From Rhizobiaceae bacterium (lineage in GTDB: Bacteria > Pseudomonadota > Alphaproteobacteria > Rhizobiales > Rhizobiaceae), in the NCBI GenBank assembly GCA_028281105.1, contig JANQKQ010000048.1:1-64000 (forward strand): a stretch of DNA of 64,000 nt, written 5' to 3'. Each line of letters begins with the position of its first letter. Position 1 is the stretch's first letter. Shown here in pieces: positions 16,866 through 30,183 of this stretch. The notes beneath the pieces are model-generated. The model ran no database searches. It saw only the letters and a program-made list of their open reading frames with translations, and was not told where the DNA came from. A program made the position numbers and the translations under genes.

Positions 16866-17960
16866 ATGTTCCTGGGGATGGGCAAATCAGGCAATGGCCG
16901 GGCGCTGATGGCGACGAACGAGCCGCAGGCCGGCGATGCGTCGATCGAAGATGCGCCGGTTGAAGACGTAACGGTCCGCGAGCCGCCGGCCGACGACACC
17001 AACGAGCCGATCCGTATCGACATCCACCGCCGCGCGCAGGCGAAGGCCCTGGCCCATCGCGCGCCTTCGGGCGGGGTCGGCCTGGCGCTGGGCGGCGGCG
17101 CGGCGCGCGGGTGGGCGCATATAGGCGTGCTGAAAGCCTTCGACGAAGCGGGCGTGGCGATTTCGATGATCGCGGGCACCTCGGTGGGCGCGCTCGCCGG
17201 CGGGTGCTATCTGGCCGGCAAGCTGGCTGAGCTGGAGGAGTTCGCCTGTTCGCTGACGCGCACCAACATGCTGCGCTACATGGATTTCCGCCTGCGCGGC
17301 TCGGGTCTCATCTCCGGCGAGCGGCTGGCCAGCCGAATGGCCGAGCATATGGGCGGCGTGACGATCGAGGATCTGGACCGGCCGTTCGTGGCGGTCTCCG
17401 CCGATATCCACTCCGGACATGAAATCTGGCTGCACGACGGGCCGCTGATCGAGGCGATCCGCGCCTCCTATGCGCTTCCCGGCGTGTTCCAGCCGGTGCC
17501 GCACGGGGGCCGGCTGCTGGTCGACGGCGCCATCGTCAATCCCGTACCGGTCTCGGTGTGCCGCGCCTACGAACCGGACGTGGTGATCGCGGTCAATCTG
17601 AACTCCGAGACGTTCGGCAAGGGCACCGTGATCCGCAAGTCCCATTACAGCCCACCCGAAGCGAACGGCCAGGCGGACGAAGGCGAACAGGCCAGTTCCT
17701 GGTTCGGCGCACGGCGCAGCCAGCCCAAATCGTCCGGCCTGGGCGTCACCGGGGTGATGATGGAGGCCTTCAACATCATCCAGGACCGGATCGCCCGATC
17801 GCGACTGGCCGGCGACCCGCCCGACTTCACCATCCGGCCGAAGCTGCACGATCTCGGATTGACCGAGTTCTACAAGGCGGAAGAAGCGATCGCGTTGGGC
17901 TATGAGGAAGGCCTGGCGCGGCTCAACGAGCTGGAAAAGCAGAACCAGCTGGCGGTCTAG
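16866..17960 (+). CDS. Patatin-like phospholipase family protein
   Basis: A 364-residue patatin-fold lipase-like protein. The oxyanion loop GGGAARGWAHIGVL starts near residue 77, the nucleophile elbow GTSVG is at 104-108 (Ser106), and the dyad aspartate is Asp220 in VDGAIVNP. The start at 16866 has GGGAAA seven nt upstream; a frame start at 16833 lacks such a site, and 16908 is also possible. The first 65 residues are acidic and probably disordered. It may hydrolyse membrane lipids in the cytoplasm. Monocistronic in this arrangement. Confidence 0.88.
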   Translation: MFLGMGKSGNGRALMATNEPQAGDASIEDAPVEDVTVREPPADDTNEPIRIDIHRRAQAKALAHRAPSGGVGLALGGGAARGWAHIGVLKAFDEAGVAISMIAGTSVGALAGGCYLAGKLAELEEFACSLTRTNMLRYMDFRLRGSGLISGERLASRMAEHMGGVTIEDLDRPFVAVSADIHSGHEIWLHDGPLIEAIRASYALPGVFQPVPHGGRLLVDGAIVNPVPVSVCRAYEPDVVIAVNLNSETFGKGTVIRKSHYSPPEANGQADEGEQASSWFGARRSQPKSSGLGVTGVMMEAFNIIQDRIARSRLAGDPPDFTIRPKLHDLGLTEFYKAEEAIALGYEEGLARLNELEKQNQLAV

Positions 17961-18098
17961 GCTTCCGCGATCTCGCTCGCCCCCTTAGCGGGGCATCTGC
18001 AGGGCGACCGGCCGCGACCTTGTTCACGCTCACATCAGCCATGGTAGAATGGTCCCGGGTCGGCAGCCTGCCGCCGCCTGTGGCAATTTATCACTTGT

Positions 18099-18131
18099 AT
18101 AGCGCGCTATGCTTTATATATAGCCTGCTAT
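18099..18131. promoter_or_regulatory. Twin 12-bp palindromes upstream of cytochrome b561 (candidate operator)
   Basis: ATAGCGCGCTAT (18099-18110) and ATAGCCTGCTAT (18120-18131) are two copies of the palindrome ATAGC-N2-GCTAT, with centres 21 bp apart, about two helical turns. They lie 51-83 nt before the b561 start, in an AT-rich stretch inside high-GC DNA. This is the geometry expected for a cooperative dimeric repressor or activator such as a MarR or GntR family protein. The regulator is unknown. Confidence 0.55.
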
Positions 18132-18181
18132 CGTAGTTGCGCTGTCACGCGCGGTGGCGGCATGAGCCAGGGAGAGAGGAC

Positions 18182-18712
18182 ATGAAGATCACCAGTACCG
18201 CCGACCAATACGGCCTGGTCGCCGTGGTGTTGCACTGGTCGATTGCGATCCTGATCGTGGTGGCGCTGGCTTCCGGCTTCGCCGCGGACACGATCGGCCG
18301 CGACGCCCACGATGTGCTGCGGGTCCATGCGACGGCGGGTTTGCTCACTGCCCTCCTGACGATCGTACGCATCGGCTGGTGGCTGGTGGCCGATACCAGG
18401 CCGGCCGCCGACGAGGATCGGCTCAGGCGGCTGTCGGCCAAGGCTGTGCATGTGCTGCTGATCATCATACCGCTCGGCATGGCGGCCAGCGGGATCGGGA
18501 TGATGGTGGCCACCGGAGCGGGCGAACTGCTCCTTGCGGGCACTCCCGATCCGCTGCCCAACTTCGAGAAAGTGCCGCCGCGCGCACCGCACGGAGCCGG
18601 CGCGCTAGCCCTGTTGGCGCTGCTGGTCCTGCACGTGGTGGCGGCGCTCTATCACCAATTCATCATGCGTGATGGACTGATCGGGAGAATGTGGTTTTCA
18701 AATCGCCGATAG
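18182..18712 (+). CDS. Cytochrome b561 family protein
   Basis: A 176-residue four-helix membrane cytochrome. Histidines that can ligate two b hemes lie in the membrane segments VVLHWSIAIL, LRVHATAGLL, AVHVLLIIIP and LHVVAALYHQF. It starts at an ATG preceded by GGGAGAGAGG; upstream codons in frame are not needed. Bacterial members pass electrons from quinol or scavenge superoxide at the inner membrane. The preceding palindromes suggest specific regulation. Confidence 0.88.
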   Translation: MKITSTADQYGLVAVVLHWSIAILIVVALASGFAADTIGRDAHDVLRVHATAGLLTALLTIVRIGWWLVADTRPAADEDRLRRLSAKAVHVLLIIIPLGMAASGIGMMVATGAGELLLAGTPDPLPNFEKVPPRAPHGAGALALLALLVLHVVAALYHQFIMRDGLIGRMWFSNRR

Positions 18713-18761
18713 ATCGTCGGCGGTGCGTTGCGAGCCACCGACCGCGCCATCAATCCCCGCC

Positions 18762-19193
18762 CTAACCGGCGGCGATATAGTTGCGCAGATCCTCGGCGTC
18801 GCGCTCGGCCTGCTCGATCTTGCGCTTGACCACATCGCCGATCGAGATGATGCCGATCAGCCTGCCGTCCTTCTGGACCGGCAGGTGGCGGAACCGGCCC
18901 TTGGTCATGTGCGCCATGACCTGGTCGATCGTATCTTCCTCGGCGCAGGAGATCACGTTGGCCGTCATACATTTCGAGACCGGCTGGCCGAGTATCGACG
19001 AGCCGGAGCGGGCGATATCGCGCACGATGTCGCGCTCCGAAACAATGCCGCACACCGCATCCTTGTCATCGGTCACCACAATGGCGCCGATCTTGTTTTC
19101 AGCCAGCCGTTCGACGATCTTGGACACCAGCTCCCCCGGCGACGCGGTAATCACCGAGCCGCCCTTCGCCGCCAACATCGCAGCAACCGTCAT
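18762..19193 (-). CDS. Tandem CBS domain protein
   Basis: A 143-residue protein consisting of two CBS domains (SKIVERLAENKIGAIVVTD ... GIVSERDIVRDIA, then TIDQVMAHMTKGRFRHLPV ... GIISIGDVVKRKI). The ATG at 19193 follows GGGAGGG at good spacing. Stand-alone CBS pairs bind adenine nucleotides and regulate partner enzymes or channels. The partner is not evident. It is convergent with the b561 gene. Confidence 0.88.
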   Translation of the reverse strand: MTVAAMLAAKGGSVITASPGELVSKIVERLAENKIGAIVVTDDKDAVCGIVSERDIVRDIARSGSSILGQPVSKCMTANVISCAEEDTIDQVMAHMTKGRFRHLPVQKDGRLIGIISIGDVVKRKIEQAERDAEDLRNYIAAG

Positions 19194-19352
19194 CGCATCC
19201 CTCCCATCGTTGTCGCGCTGCGCGCCCAACGCCATGGTTCACGACAGCGTGAGGCCATTTTGTGCGATTTACCGGCGTAAGTCCAATAACGGCGGTCAAC
19301 AGTCTTAATGCGCAACTTCAACAGACCTCGATTCGGCAATGAAACGAATCGC

Positions 19353-20078
19353 TTAGCGATGGCGGTCAAACCAGGAGAACAGCACAAGGCCGGCGAGGAA
19401 ACCGCCGATATGGGCCTGCCATGCGATCCCCGCCTCGCCTGCCCGGTCAAACCCGACGGGAACGACACCGGAACCGAACAGGAAGTTGAGCGCGAACCAG
19501 ATGCCGACGAACACCAGAAAGCTGCGATTGGCGAAACTGTCGACCAGGGAAAGAACCGGCCGGTGCACATTGTCGGCGATCGCAGCGCGTCCCGGCGTGA
19601 ACGCGAAGCGGGCGGCGCAGGCCATCAGGCCGGAGACCACCGCCGACGCGCCGATGACGGGGATGGGTTCGCCGAAGTGGAACACCAGGTGCAGGCCGGC
19701 GCCGGCGATCGCGCAAACGGCGGACAGGGCGACGAAACGGGCCGCGCCCAAACGCCGCGCCACCGCCGCGCCGAACGCCGCCATCCACAGCAGATTGATG
19801 AACAGATGGCTCCAGTCGCCATGGATGAATGCGTAGGTGACCGGCGACCACCAGGCGGCCGCGGCAACCGGCAGCGTTTCCGCGCCGGCGCCATAGCGCG
19901 CCGGCAGGAAGGCGGCCGACAGGATCAGCCAGAGATTCTGGTCATCCGACAGCACCCAAACCCGTATGGCGTGGACCGCGACGAGCACGGCCGCAAACAC
20001 CACAACAATGCGCGGCAGGTTGAAAACCGGCTGGTGGCGATCCGGCTGCGCAGGCGTGTCGTGAGCGTTGTCGAGCAT
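19353..20078 (-). CDS. Rhomboid family intramembrane serine protease
   Basis: A 241-residue multi-spanning membrane protein. The helix-2 motif HGDWSHLFINLLWM (86-99) contains the conserved His and Asn. The nucleophile is Ser145 in GASA (143-146) and the dyad histidine is His223 in AHIGGF. Most rhomboids have GASG, so Ala replaces the last Gly, a variation that is tolerated in some members. It cleaves transmembrane substrates. It ends 275 nt from the CBS gene start region and follows anmK on the same strand with a 12-nt gap. Confidence 0.8.
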   Translation of the reverse strand: MLDNAHDTPAQPDRHQPVFNLPRIVVVFAAVLVAVHAIRVWVLSDDQNLWLILSAAFLPARYGAGAETLPVAAAAWWSPVTYAFIHGDWSHLFINLLWMAAFGAAVARRLGAARFVALSAVCAIAGAGLHLVFHFGEPIPVIGASAVVSGLMACAARFAFTPGRAAIADNVHRPVLSLVDSFANRSFLVFVGIWFALNFLFGSGVVPVGFDRAGEAGIAWQAHIGGFLAGLVLFSWFDRHR

Positions 20079-20090
20079 GGAAGGTCGCTT

Positions 20091-21230
20091 CTACCCGACG
20101 GCGGCGCGTCGGCTGGGCCGTTCCAGCACGCCGCCGACGGTGGGTTTCCCGCAACCGGTACTGCCGGGATAGGTGAGCGGCAGGCCCTTCATCGAGCGGA
20201 TCGCAAGATAAGCGAAGGCCTGCGCCTCGATCGCGTCGCCATCGAAACCGGCCTGCTCCGCGCTCGCGACCATCGCTTCGTGTGCTGCGGCCAAATCGAC
20301 CAGGTCGGCCATGATCACCGGGTGGTGCCGGCCGCCGCCGCACACGATCCAGGTCTTCGGCCGCCGGGACAGATGGTCTGCTGCGGCGATGATCGACCGG
20401 GCGGTCACATAGGCCAGCGTGCGGGCCACGTCCTCCAGGCCGCCGGCGTCGTTTGCCGGGACGACGAAGTCGGCGCGATCCAGCGATTTGGGCGGCGGCA
20501 GCTCGAAATACGGGTTGGCCAGGATGAAGTTGGCCAGCGGCTCGAGCACCGTTCCAGAAGCGGCGATCTTTCCATCGCGGTCGAACGCGCGACCGGTGTG
20601 TCCTTCCACCCATTGGTCCAGCAGGTTGTTGCCCGGCCCGGTGTCGAAGGCGACAAGATCTCCGTCGTTCCCGATGGCGGTGATGTTGGAAATGCCACCC
20701 ACATTGACGAACACGACCGGCGGCTCGAAACCCTCGGGCAACTGGCTCGCGAGCGCGCGGTGATAGGCCGGCGCCAGGGGGGCGCCCTGCCCGCCCGCTT
20801 CAATGTCAGCGGTGCGGAGATCGTAGACGACCGGCAGACCGGTTTCCTCGGCGAGCGCCCGGCCATCGCCCAGTTGCACGGTGATCCCGTCCTCGGGCCG
20901 ATGCAGCACCGTCTGGCCGTGAAAGCCGATGACGTCGACCGCGCGCAAATCAATGCCGTGGTCGGACGCGAAGTTCATCACAGCATCCACATGCAGCGCG
21001 GTGATCCGCGCTTCCGCCTCGCCCAGCACACCCGGCCGCTCGCCTCGATGTCTCATAGGCTTAGCGTCTTCGAGCGCGCGGGCGAGCAGGCGGCGCGTCG
21101 GCGCGTCGTAAGCGAACGAAGCGGCCGGACCGCGCTTGAGCGCCGTATCGCCGTCGCTTTCGATCAGGGCCACGTCGATGCCGTCCATCGAGGTGCCGCT
21201 CATCAGCCCGATCGCGGTCAGCTCACCCAT
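20091..21230 (-). CDS. anmK: Anhydro-N-acetylmuramic acid kinase
   Basis: A 379-residue AnmK of normal size. The N-terminal ATP-binding signature [28 protein letters not shown] near 145 and the [10 protein letters not shown] and [12 protein letters not shown] segments are diagnostic. It phosphorylates and opens 1,6-anhydro-MurNAc during peptidoglycan recycling, giving MurNAc-6-phosphate. It is divergent from tyrS, a pairing seen in many alphaproteobacteria. Confidence 0.95.
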   Translation of the reverse strand: MGELTAIGLMSGTSMDGIDVALIESDGDTALKRGPAASFAYDAPTRRLLARALEDAKPMRHRGERPGVLGEAEARITALHVDAVMNFASDHGIDLRAVDVIGFHGQTVLHRPEDGITVQLGDGRALAEETGLPVVYDLRTADIEAGGQGAPLAPAYHRALASQLPEGFEPPVVFVNVGGISNITAIGNDGDLVAFDTGPGNNLLDQWVEGHTGRAFDRDGKIAASGTVLEPLANFILANPYFELPPPKSLDRADFVVPANDAGGLEDVARTLAYVTARSIIAAADHLSRRPKTWIVCGGGRHHPVIMADLVDLAAAHEAMVASAEQAGFDGDAIEAQAFAYLAIRSMKGLPLTYPGSTGCGKPTVGGVLERPSRRAAVG

Positions 21231-21316
21231 GCATTTCTTCCGTGAGTTTTTCCCGACAACCTGCTAGAGGCTGTGCGTTCTTCCTTCGATCACCAGCATA
21301 CAGGGTTCGCCGCCCC

Positions 21317-22570
21317 ATGTCCGGCTTCAAGTCCGATTTCCTGAATATCCTGTCCGAGCGCGGCTTCATCCATCAGATGTCCGACGCGGCAGGCCTGGAC
21401 CGGCTGCTCGCCGGCGAGACGGTGACCGCCTATATCGGCTTCGACTGCACCGCGCCCAGCCTGCACGCGGGCGGACTGGTGCAGATCATGTTGCTGTACT
21501 GGCTGCAGCAAACCGGGCATCGGCCGCTGGCGCTGATGGGCTCGGGCACCACCATGGTGGGCGACCCGACCGGCAAGGACGAAAGCCGCAAGATCCTGAC
21601 CCGCGACGACATCGAGGCCAACAAGGCGGGCATCCGCAAGGTGTTCGACAAGTTCCTCAACTTCGGCGACGGGCCCACCGACGCTGCGATGCCGGACAAT
21701 GCAGACTGGCTGTTGAAGCTCAACTATATCGAGTTCCTGCGCGACGTGGGCCGGCATTTCTCGGTCAACCAGATGCTGGCGCGCGACGCGGTGAAGATGC
21801 GGCTGGAGCGCGAGCATCACCTGTCGTTCCTGGAATTCAACTACATGGTGCTGCAGGCCTACGACTTCGTCGAACTGAACCGGCGCTACGATTGCCGGCT
21901 GCAGATGGGCGGCTCTGATCAATGGGGCAACATCGTCTCCGGCGTCGATCTGGGCCGGCGCGCGGGAACGGCGGAGCTTTACGCCCTGACCACGCCCCTG
22001 CTCACCACCTCGTCAGGCGCGAAGATGGGCAAGACCGAGGCCGGCGCGGTGTGGTTGGAAGCCGACCTGCTGTCGCCCTACGACTACTGGCAGTACTGGC
22101 GCAACTGCGAGGACGCGGATGTGGGCCGGTTCCTGAAGCTGTTCACCACATTGCCGCTCGACGAGATCGCCAGGCTGGAGGCGCTCGACGGCGCCGAGCT
22201 CAACGAAGCCAAGAAGGTGCTTGCCACTGAAGCCACCGCCCTGGTGCACGGGCGCGAGGTGGCGCTGGTGCAGGCGGAAACCGCGCGTAAAACCTTCGAG
22301 GCCGGCGAGACGGCCGCCACATTGCCGGGCGTCGATGTGGACAAGGGCGAACTGGACAGCGGGATCGGGCTGCTCACCTTGATGGTCAAAGCGGGGCTGG
22401 CGACCTCCAACGGCGAGGCGCGCCGCCACGTCAAAGGCGGTGCGGTGCGCCTCAACGACGTGGCGATCTCCGACGAACGGCTGCAGGTCGATGGCGGGCA
22501 CCTGGACGATGATGGCGTCATCAAGCTGTCCATGGGCAAGAAACGCCACGTGCTGGTCAGGCCGCAGTAG
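21317..22570 (+). CDS. tyrS: Tyrosyl-tRNA synthetase
   Basis: A 417-residue class I TyrRS. The HIGH-type motif appears as SLHAG near residue 48, tyrosine-binding residues lie in [12 protein letters not shown], and the KMSKS-type loop reads KMGKT. A C-terminal S4 RNA-binding domain ([19 protein letters not shown]) follows. The start at 21317 ([10 protein letters not shown]) was chosen over an in-frame upstream start at 21242, because homologues begin close to the FL(N)ILSERG segment. Confidence 0.96.
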   Translation: MSGFKSDFLNILSERGFIHQMSDAAGLDRLLAGETVTAYIGFDCTAPSLHAGGLVQIMLLYWLQQTGHRPLALMGSGTTMVGDPTGKDESRKILTRDDIEANKAGIRKVFDKFLNFGDGPTDAAMPDNADWLLKLNYIEFLRDVGRHFSVNQMLARDAVKMRLEREHHLSFLEFNYMVLQAYDFVELNRRYDCRLQMGGSDQWGNIVSGVDLGRRAGTAELYALTTPLLTTSSGAKMGKTEAGAVWLEADLLSPYDYWQYWRNCEDADVGRFLKLFTTLPLDEIARLEALDGAELNEAKKVLATEATALVHGREVALVQAETARKTFEAGETAATLPGVDVDKGELDSGIGLLTLMVKAGLATSNGEARRHVKGGAVRLNDVAISDERLQVDGGHLDDDGVIKLSMGKKRHVLVRPQ

Positions 22571-22580
22571 CGCGACCCGG

Positions 22581-23507
22581 CTAGCCGGCGAGAGCTACGG
22601 CGATGTCGGCGGCGAGGCGGGCATTGCCCTTGACCAGCGCGGCGTTGGTGGCGAGCGAACGGCCGTCGGTCAGTTCGACGATGCGCGACAGCAGCCACGG
22701 GGTGACGGCCTTGCCCGTGATGCCTTCGCGCCCGGCTTCGGCCACCGCCTGCTCGATCAGCGCGTTCATTTCATCGGCCGCAATCTCGTCTTCCTCGGCC
22801 ACGGGATTGGCGATCAGCAGACCGCCGCGTTGACCTAAGCTTCGGCGCGCGGTCCACAGATCGGCGATCTCGCCCGCGCTGTCGAGGCGCAGCGGCGCGG
22901 CCACGCCGGACGAGCGCGACCAGAACGCCGGTAACTCGTCGGTGCCGAAACCCACCACGGCGACGCCCTGGGTCTCCAGCACCTCCAGGGTGCGGGGAAT
23001 GTCCAGGATCGCCTTGGCGCCGGCGCACACCACGATGACCGGGGTTTGCGCCAGTTCGATGAGATCGGCGGATATGTCGAGGCTCGCCTGCCCGCCGCGA
23101 TGCACGCCGCCAATGCCGCCGGTGGCGAACACCTCGATGCCCGCCAGATGCGCGGCCATCATGGTCGCGGCCACGGTGGTCGAGCCGGCGCGGCCGGTCG
23201 ACAGCGCGAAGACCAGATCGGCACGGGACAGCTTCATCACATCGTCTTCGCGCGCCAGCGCGGCCAGTTCGTCGCCCGACAGGCCGACGCGGATTTTCCC
23301 TGCCGTCACCGCGATGGTCGCCGGCATCGCGCCGCGGCCGGCCACCGCGCGCTCGACGGCGTTCGCCGTTTCCAGGTTTTGCGGCCGGGGCATGCCGTGG
23401 GTGATAATCGTCGATTCCAACGCCACGACCGGCCTGCCTGCAGCCAGCTCGGCGCTCACGTCAGACGAAACGGCAAGCCGGGAGACGGTCGATCGCTCAG
23501 CGGTCAT
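22581..23507 (-). CDS. psuG: Pseudouridine-5'-phosphate glycosidase
   Basis: A 308-residue PsuG (IndA fold). The opening ALESTIITHGMPRPQNLETA, the DLVFALSTGRAGSTTVAATM segment and the FATGGIGGVHRG substrate loop are hallmark sequences. It splits the C-glycosidic bond of pseudouridine 5'-phosphate to uracil and ribose 5-phosphate. Its start overlaps the end of the kinase gene by 11 nt, so the two are a translationally coupled pseudouridine catabolism operon. It is convergent with tyrS, 10 nt away. Confidence 0.93.
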   Translation of the reverse strand: MTAERSTVSRLAVSSDVSAELAAGRPVVALESTIITHGMPRPQNLETANAVERAVAGRGAMPATIAVTAGKIRVGLSGDELAALAREDDVMKLSRADLVFALSTGRAGSTTVAATMMAAHLAGIEVFATGGIGGVHRGGQASLDISADLIELAQTPVIVVCAGAKAILDIPRTLEVLETQGVAVVGFGTDELPAFWSRSSGVAAPLRLDSAGEIADLWTARRSLGQRGGLLIANPVAEEDEIAADEMNALIEQAVAEAGREGITGKAVTPWLLSRIVELTDGRSLATNAALVKGNARLAADIAVALAG

Positions 23508-24489
23508 GAAAGGCGCTTTCTGTTGCCGGGCGGTTCAGCCGGGTTGGTTGCATGCCATTGGCGTAATCTTCCAGCGCCGGCCAGTCGATCTGCGGATCAT
23601 AGGGCCCGTCAACGGCCAATACCAATCGCGCAGCGGCGACGCCCGACGCAACCGCTTCTTCAAAACCCAGTCCTTTCGCGCGGGCCGCCAGGACGGCGCC
23701 GGCCAATGCATCCCCGGCTCCAGTGACGTCGACAACGCGGGCGGCGGGCGGTGGTCCGAGTACAAACGCGCCCTTCCCGTCCCAGGCGACAACCGGGCCT
23801 GCGCCGTCGGTAACGATGCCGCTGTGCACGCCGAAGCCGGCAATCGCCTCCGCCAGAGCCGCGCCGTCGGTTTCGGCGTCAGGCTTAGAACCGGCGACGG
23901 CCCCGATCAGGTTCACCGCCTCGCGGCGATTGGCGAACAGCAGGTCGATTGAACCCAGCGCACCGGCCAGGCGCCCGGCCTTCGCCGGAGAAACGCAGGC
24001 CGCGGCGACGAACCGGTCTCGCTTGCGGTGCACGAGCTGCTCGACGGTGCGCGCATTCAGATTGGCGCTCAAGAACCAGAACTGCGCTTCGTCCAGATCG
24101 CGGCCATGGGCACCGGCCAGCCATTCGCCGGTCAGTTCCTCCACCAGATCGAGCTGGGCGAGCGCGATCACCAGTTCGCCATCGGGCGCGAGGATTGAGG
24201 TGTAGGTGTCGGTGAGCCGGCCCGGAGCGGACGACAGCCGGTCGCGCAGGCCACGCTCGGCCAGCGCCGCGGATATGAGCCGGGCATGCCCGTCATCGCC
24301 GACGCGCCCGACCAGGGTGCAGTCCAACCCCAGCGCCGCGGCGGTGGAAGCGGTGTTGAGCCCCGCGCCGCCGGGCATCACCGAGAACCGCCCCGGGTTG
24401 GACGCACCCATCACCGGCGCATCGCCGAGCCGGCCCATCATGTCGATATGGACCCCGGCGATGAACAGCGCCTTTATCGATTGGGACAA
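23497..24489 (-). CDS. psuK: Pseudouridine kinase (PfkB family)
   Basis: A 330-residue ribokinase-fold kinase when begun at the TTG at 24489, which has CGGAG five nt upstream; the open frame extends 23 codons further to an ATG at 24558. [17 protein letters not shown] and [16 protein letters not shown] give the substrate-binding and catalytic motifs. The partnership with psuG identifies the substrate as pseudouridine, which it phosphorylates at the 5' position. The product is consumed by the downstream glycosidase. Confidence 0.85.
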   Translation of the reverse strand: MSQSIKALFIAGVHIDMMGRLGDAPVMGASNPGRFSVMPGGAGLNTASTAAALGLDCTLVGRVGDDGHARLISAALAERGLRDRLSSAPGRLTDTYTSILAPDGELVIALAQLDLVEELTGEWLAGAHGRDLDEAQFWFLSANLNARTVEQLVHRKRDRFVAAACVSPAKAGRLAGALGSIDLLFANRREAVNLIGAVAGSKPDAETDGAALAEAIAGFGVHSGIVTDGAGPVVAWDGKGAFVLGPPPAARVVDVTGAGDALAGAVLAARAKGLGFEEAVASGVAAARLVLAVDGPYDPQIDWPALEDYANGMQPTRLNRPATESAFHDR

Positions 24490-24686
24490 GAGCGTCTCCG
24501 GATGGGCAAGCCTGTGGCGGCTCACTACGCCAATGGCCGAAAACGGCAGCCGCGGCAAGCCCGTCGCGGCGAATCAGCCGAACCGCTTCATCGTGCGCCA
24601 CCGGCCTGCGGACGGGGATAGCAGTGGTTTCGGACAAAAAAAGAACAAACCCATTTTTCCGCTTTATTTCAATCTATTAAGCTGTC

Positions 24687-24725
24687 TTTACAAACCGGAA
24701 CAAACTAGGTACATTATCCCTAGTT
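24687..24725 (+). promoter_or_regulatory. recA promoter with SOS-box-like repeat
   Basis: TTTACA (24687-24692) and TACATT (24710-24715) are 17 nt apart. Inside the spacer, GAAC (24698-24701), seven bases, then GTAC (24709-24712) matches the alphaproteobacterial LexA pattern GAAC-N7-GAAC with one mismatch. AACTAGG (24703-24709) and CCTAGTT (24719-24725) also form a dyad over the -10 element. LexA control of recA is known in this class; here it is inferred. Confidence 0.65.
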
Positions 24726-24781
24726 TCACGGGCGGAGAGCCGCCGAACGAGGATAGCCCAGACAAAGTAAGGATGGTAAGG

Positions 24782-26008
<1,227 letters not shown>

Positions 26009-26317
26009 CCCCCGCATGTCATAGCAACCGGGACGGGCTTTCCCCTGGCCTGTCCCGGCCACGCATCCGGGAGCGGGCGGTCAGATGGCCGGCGCTCCCG
26101 GATGTGCGTCGAACAACAGGCATCGGCGCCGCCGCCTCAAATCCGGCGAAGCGGCGTGTTTGCCGTGACGATGCCTCTGGAGCCGCCTCGCTCGCTGATC
26201 TTCCCTCGCCCGGCTTTGCAGCCCGGACGGATTAATTGAATCAAATGTGGGCTCTAAGGCTTTGTTTTTAAGCACACCCTTCACGGATAAACGGTGACCG
26301 CTTATCCCGGATATGCT
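26009..26317. other. Spacer with a long hairpin after recA
   Basis: No gene was seen. A perfect 12-bp stem, CATCCGGGAGCG (26064-26075) with CGCTCCCGGATG (26093-26104) and a 17-nt loop, lies 55 nt after recA. It may act in transcript ending or stability, although no T run follows. The rest is unremarkable. Confidence 0.5.
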
Positions 26318-26998
26318 CTAGCTCGCCGCCCCGCCCGTGGATTGATCCTCGCCACCATCGGGTGCCGCCGGATCGCCCGGCGCTCCGCCGGTGTCGGGCT
26401 CGACGTCCTTATCGGCGTCGCCCTGTTGCGGTTCGGGCGGAGCAAGCTCGCTTGAAGTCAGGGTAAGCTCCGCTTCAAGCGCCTCGATGATCGCCTCTTC
26501 GTCCTCGCGCGAGACGGTGGCTGTGCCGGCCGGCTCGGGCGGTTGCGTAGGAGACGCCTGCGGTGTCGGCTCATCATCGCCCGCCGCCGCTTCGCCGGCC
26601 GGCTCGGCCGGTGGTTGAACCGCCGGACTTTCCTGGGAATTTCCAAGCCCTACCGGCGTCGGGTCGGCGGGCTTCTCGGCGGCCGCCGGTTGAGCCGGCG
26701 CGTCGGGTGTGTCGGTTTGCGCCGGATCGGCCCGTTCCACAGCCGGCGGTGCGGCGGCGGGTTGTGCGGCGGCGATCTGCAGGTCCGGCTGCGGCTCGTG
26801 GGAAACGGGCAGGCCCGGTTCGGTCAGCTCGGACCCGCCATCCGCACCATTATCGCGTGCAGCCGGCACCGGGCCCAGCACGGTTTCCAGATCGGTGATC
26901 AGCGAATCCAGCGAGTTCACCAGTTTGAAGTCCGGGTTGGCCTGCAGGCGCGCCAAGGCCTCATCGCGCATGATCTTCAGCTGCTCGATCTGGTCCAT
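26318..26998 (-). CDS. Acidic Pro/Ala-rich low-complexity protein
   Basis: A 226-residue protein with no recognised domain. Residues 1-45 (MDQIEQLKIMRDEALARLQA ... LDSLITDLETVLG) are a well-behaved helical segment. Residues 46-226 are almost entirely Pro, Ala, Glu, Asp and Gly and should be disordered, with one short helical island (SREDEEAIIEALEAELTLT). AGGAG lies 7 nt before the ATG, supporting translation. No signal peptide. It could be a scaffold or linker protein of the cell cycle or envelope; no function can be assigned. Confidence 0.75.
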   Translation of the reverse strand: MDQIEQLKIMRDEALARLQANPDFKLVNSLDSLITDLETVLGPVPAARDNGADGGSELTEPGLPVSHEPQPDLQIAAAQPAAAPPAVERADPAQTDTPDAPAQPAAAEKPADPTPVGLGNSQESPAVQPPAEPAGEAAAGDDEPTPQASPTQPPEPAGTATVSREDEEAIIEALEAELTLTSSELAPPEPQQGDADKDVEPDTGGAPGDPAAPDGGEDQSTGGAAS

Positions 26999-27330
26999 CT
27001 TTCAACTCCTGTGCGCACTCAACTTATGGCCCCGCCGCGACCGACGCGGGCGTTCGCGGGGTCGCCGTGTGCCCGCGCCGCTACACCCGCCGGAGCCAAC
27101 GCCGGGCAACGGCTGTGTCCGGGGCAGCCCGGCCATACGCTGGCGACCTTAAACCCAAACCGGGTCGCAACGCATCCTCCAAATGACGCTATGCGGATTG
27201 GTCGATGGATCGTGTCATACCCTTCGCCGCAGCAGCCGTCTTCCCCGCGCGACCGGCGCAGTGCGAAGCGCGTGCAAGCGAGGCCGTCGGGTGCGATGGG
27301 TTAGGGCGCAGCGGCGGGCCGCGCGGCCGG
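26999..27330. other. Intergenic region, nothing identified
   Basis: About 330 bp between clpA and the acidic protein gene, both on the minus strand. Open frames here have no credible start sites, and I see no terminator, repeat or RNA structure that stands out. Confidence 0.4.
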
Positions 27331-29745
<2,415 letters not shown>

Positions 29746-29757
29746 GGAGGGCTCCGT

Positions 29758-30183
29758 CTATTTCTTTTCCATCACGCATTGTAGCGGGTGTTGGTGCTTT
29801 TTGGCAAAATCCATCACCTGGGTCACCTTGGTCTCTGCCACCTCATAAGTGAAGACCCCACACTCGCCGACCCCATGATTGTGAACATGCAACATAATCT
29901 GCGTGGCTTGCTCGCGGCTTTTGGCGAAGTATCGCTGCAGCACATGGACGACGAACTCCATGGGCGTGAAGTCGTCGTTGAGCAGCAGCACCCGGTAGAG
30001 GTTCGGCCGTTTGGTCTTGCGCCGGGTGCGCGTGATGACGCCGGTGCCGGAATCGTCGCGGCGATCGTCGTCACGGTCGTCATCGCCATCTTGCGAGCGC
30101 AGCGCCGGGCCGCATGCCAGCGCCAATCGTCCCACCGGTTCTTTCGCCTCCCGCCAATCCTGCGGCCAATCGTTGCGCGTCAT
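29758..30183 (-). CDS. clpS: ATP-dependent Clp protease adaptor ClpS
   Basis: The core ([20 protein letters not shown] at 59-78 through the C-terminal PLQCVMEKK) is a typical ClpS, which binds N-terminal destabilising residues and hands substrates to ClpA. The ATG at 30183 follows AGGAAGGA; an in-frame TTG six codons earlier is less likely. At 141 residues it is longer than most ClpS because of a roughly 58-residue extension, including an Asp/Arg run ([13 protein letters not shown], 32-44). Co-transcribed with clpA. Confidence 0.94.
   Translation of the reverse strand: MTRNDWPQDWREAKEPVGRLALACGPALRSQDGDDDRDDDRRDDSGTGVITRTRRKTKRPNLYRVLLLNDDFTPMEFVVHVLQRYFAKSREQATQIMLHVHNHGVGECGVFTYEVAETKVTQVMDFAKKHQHPLQCVMEKK

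Noticed and set aside
19308..21245. A 645-codon plus-strand frame opposite rhomboid and anmK
   Set aside because: It spans two well-supported minus-strand genes and the translation has shadow-frame composition.
24206..24781. N-terminal extension of about 190 residues on RecA
   Set aside because: The upstream part is antisense to psuK and crosses the recA promoter; RecA homologues start near 24782.
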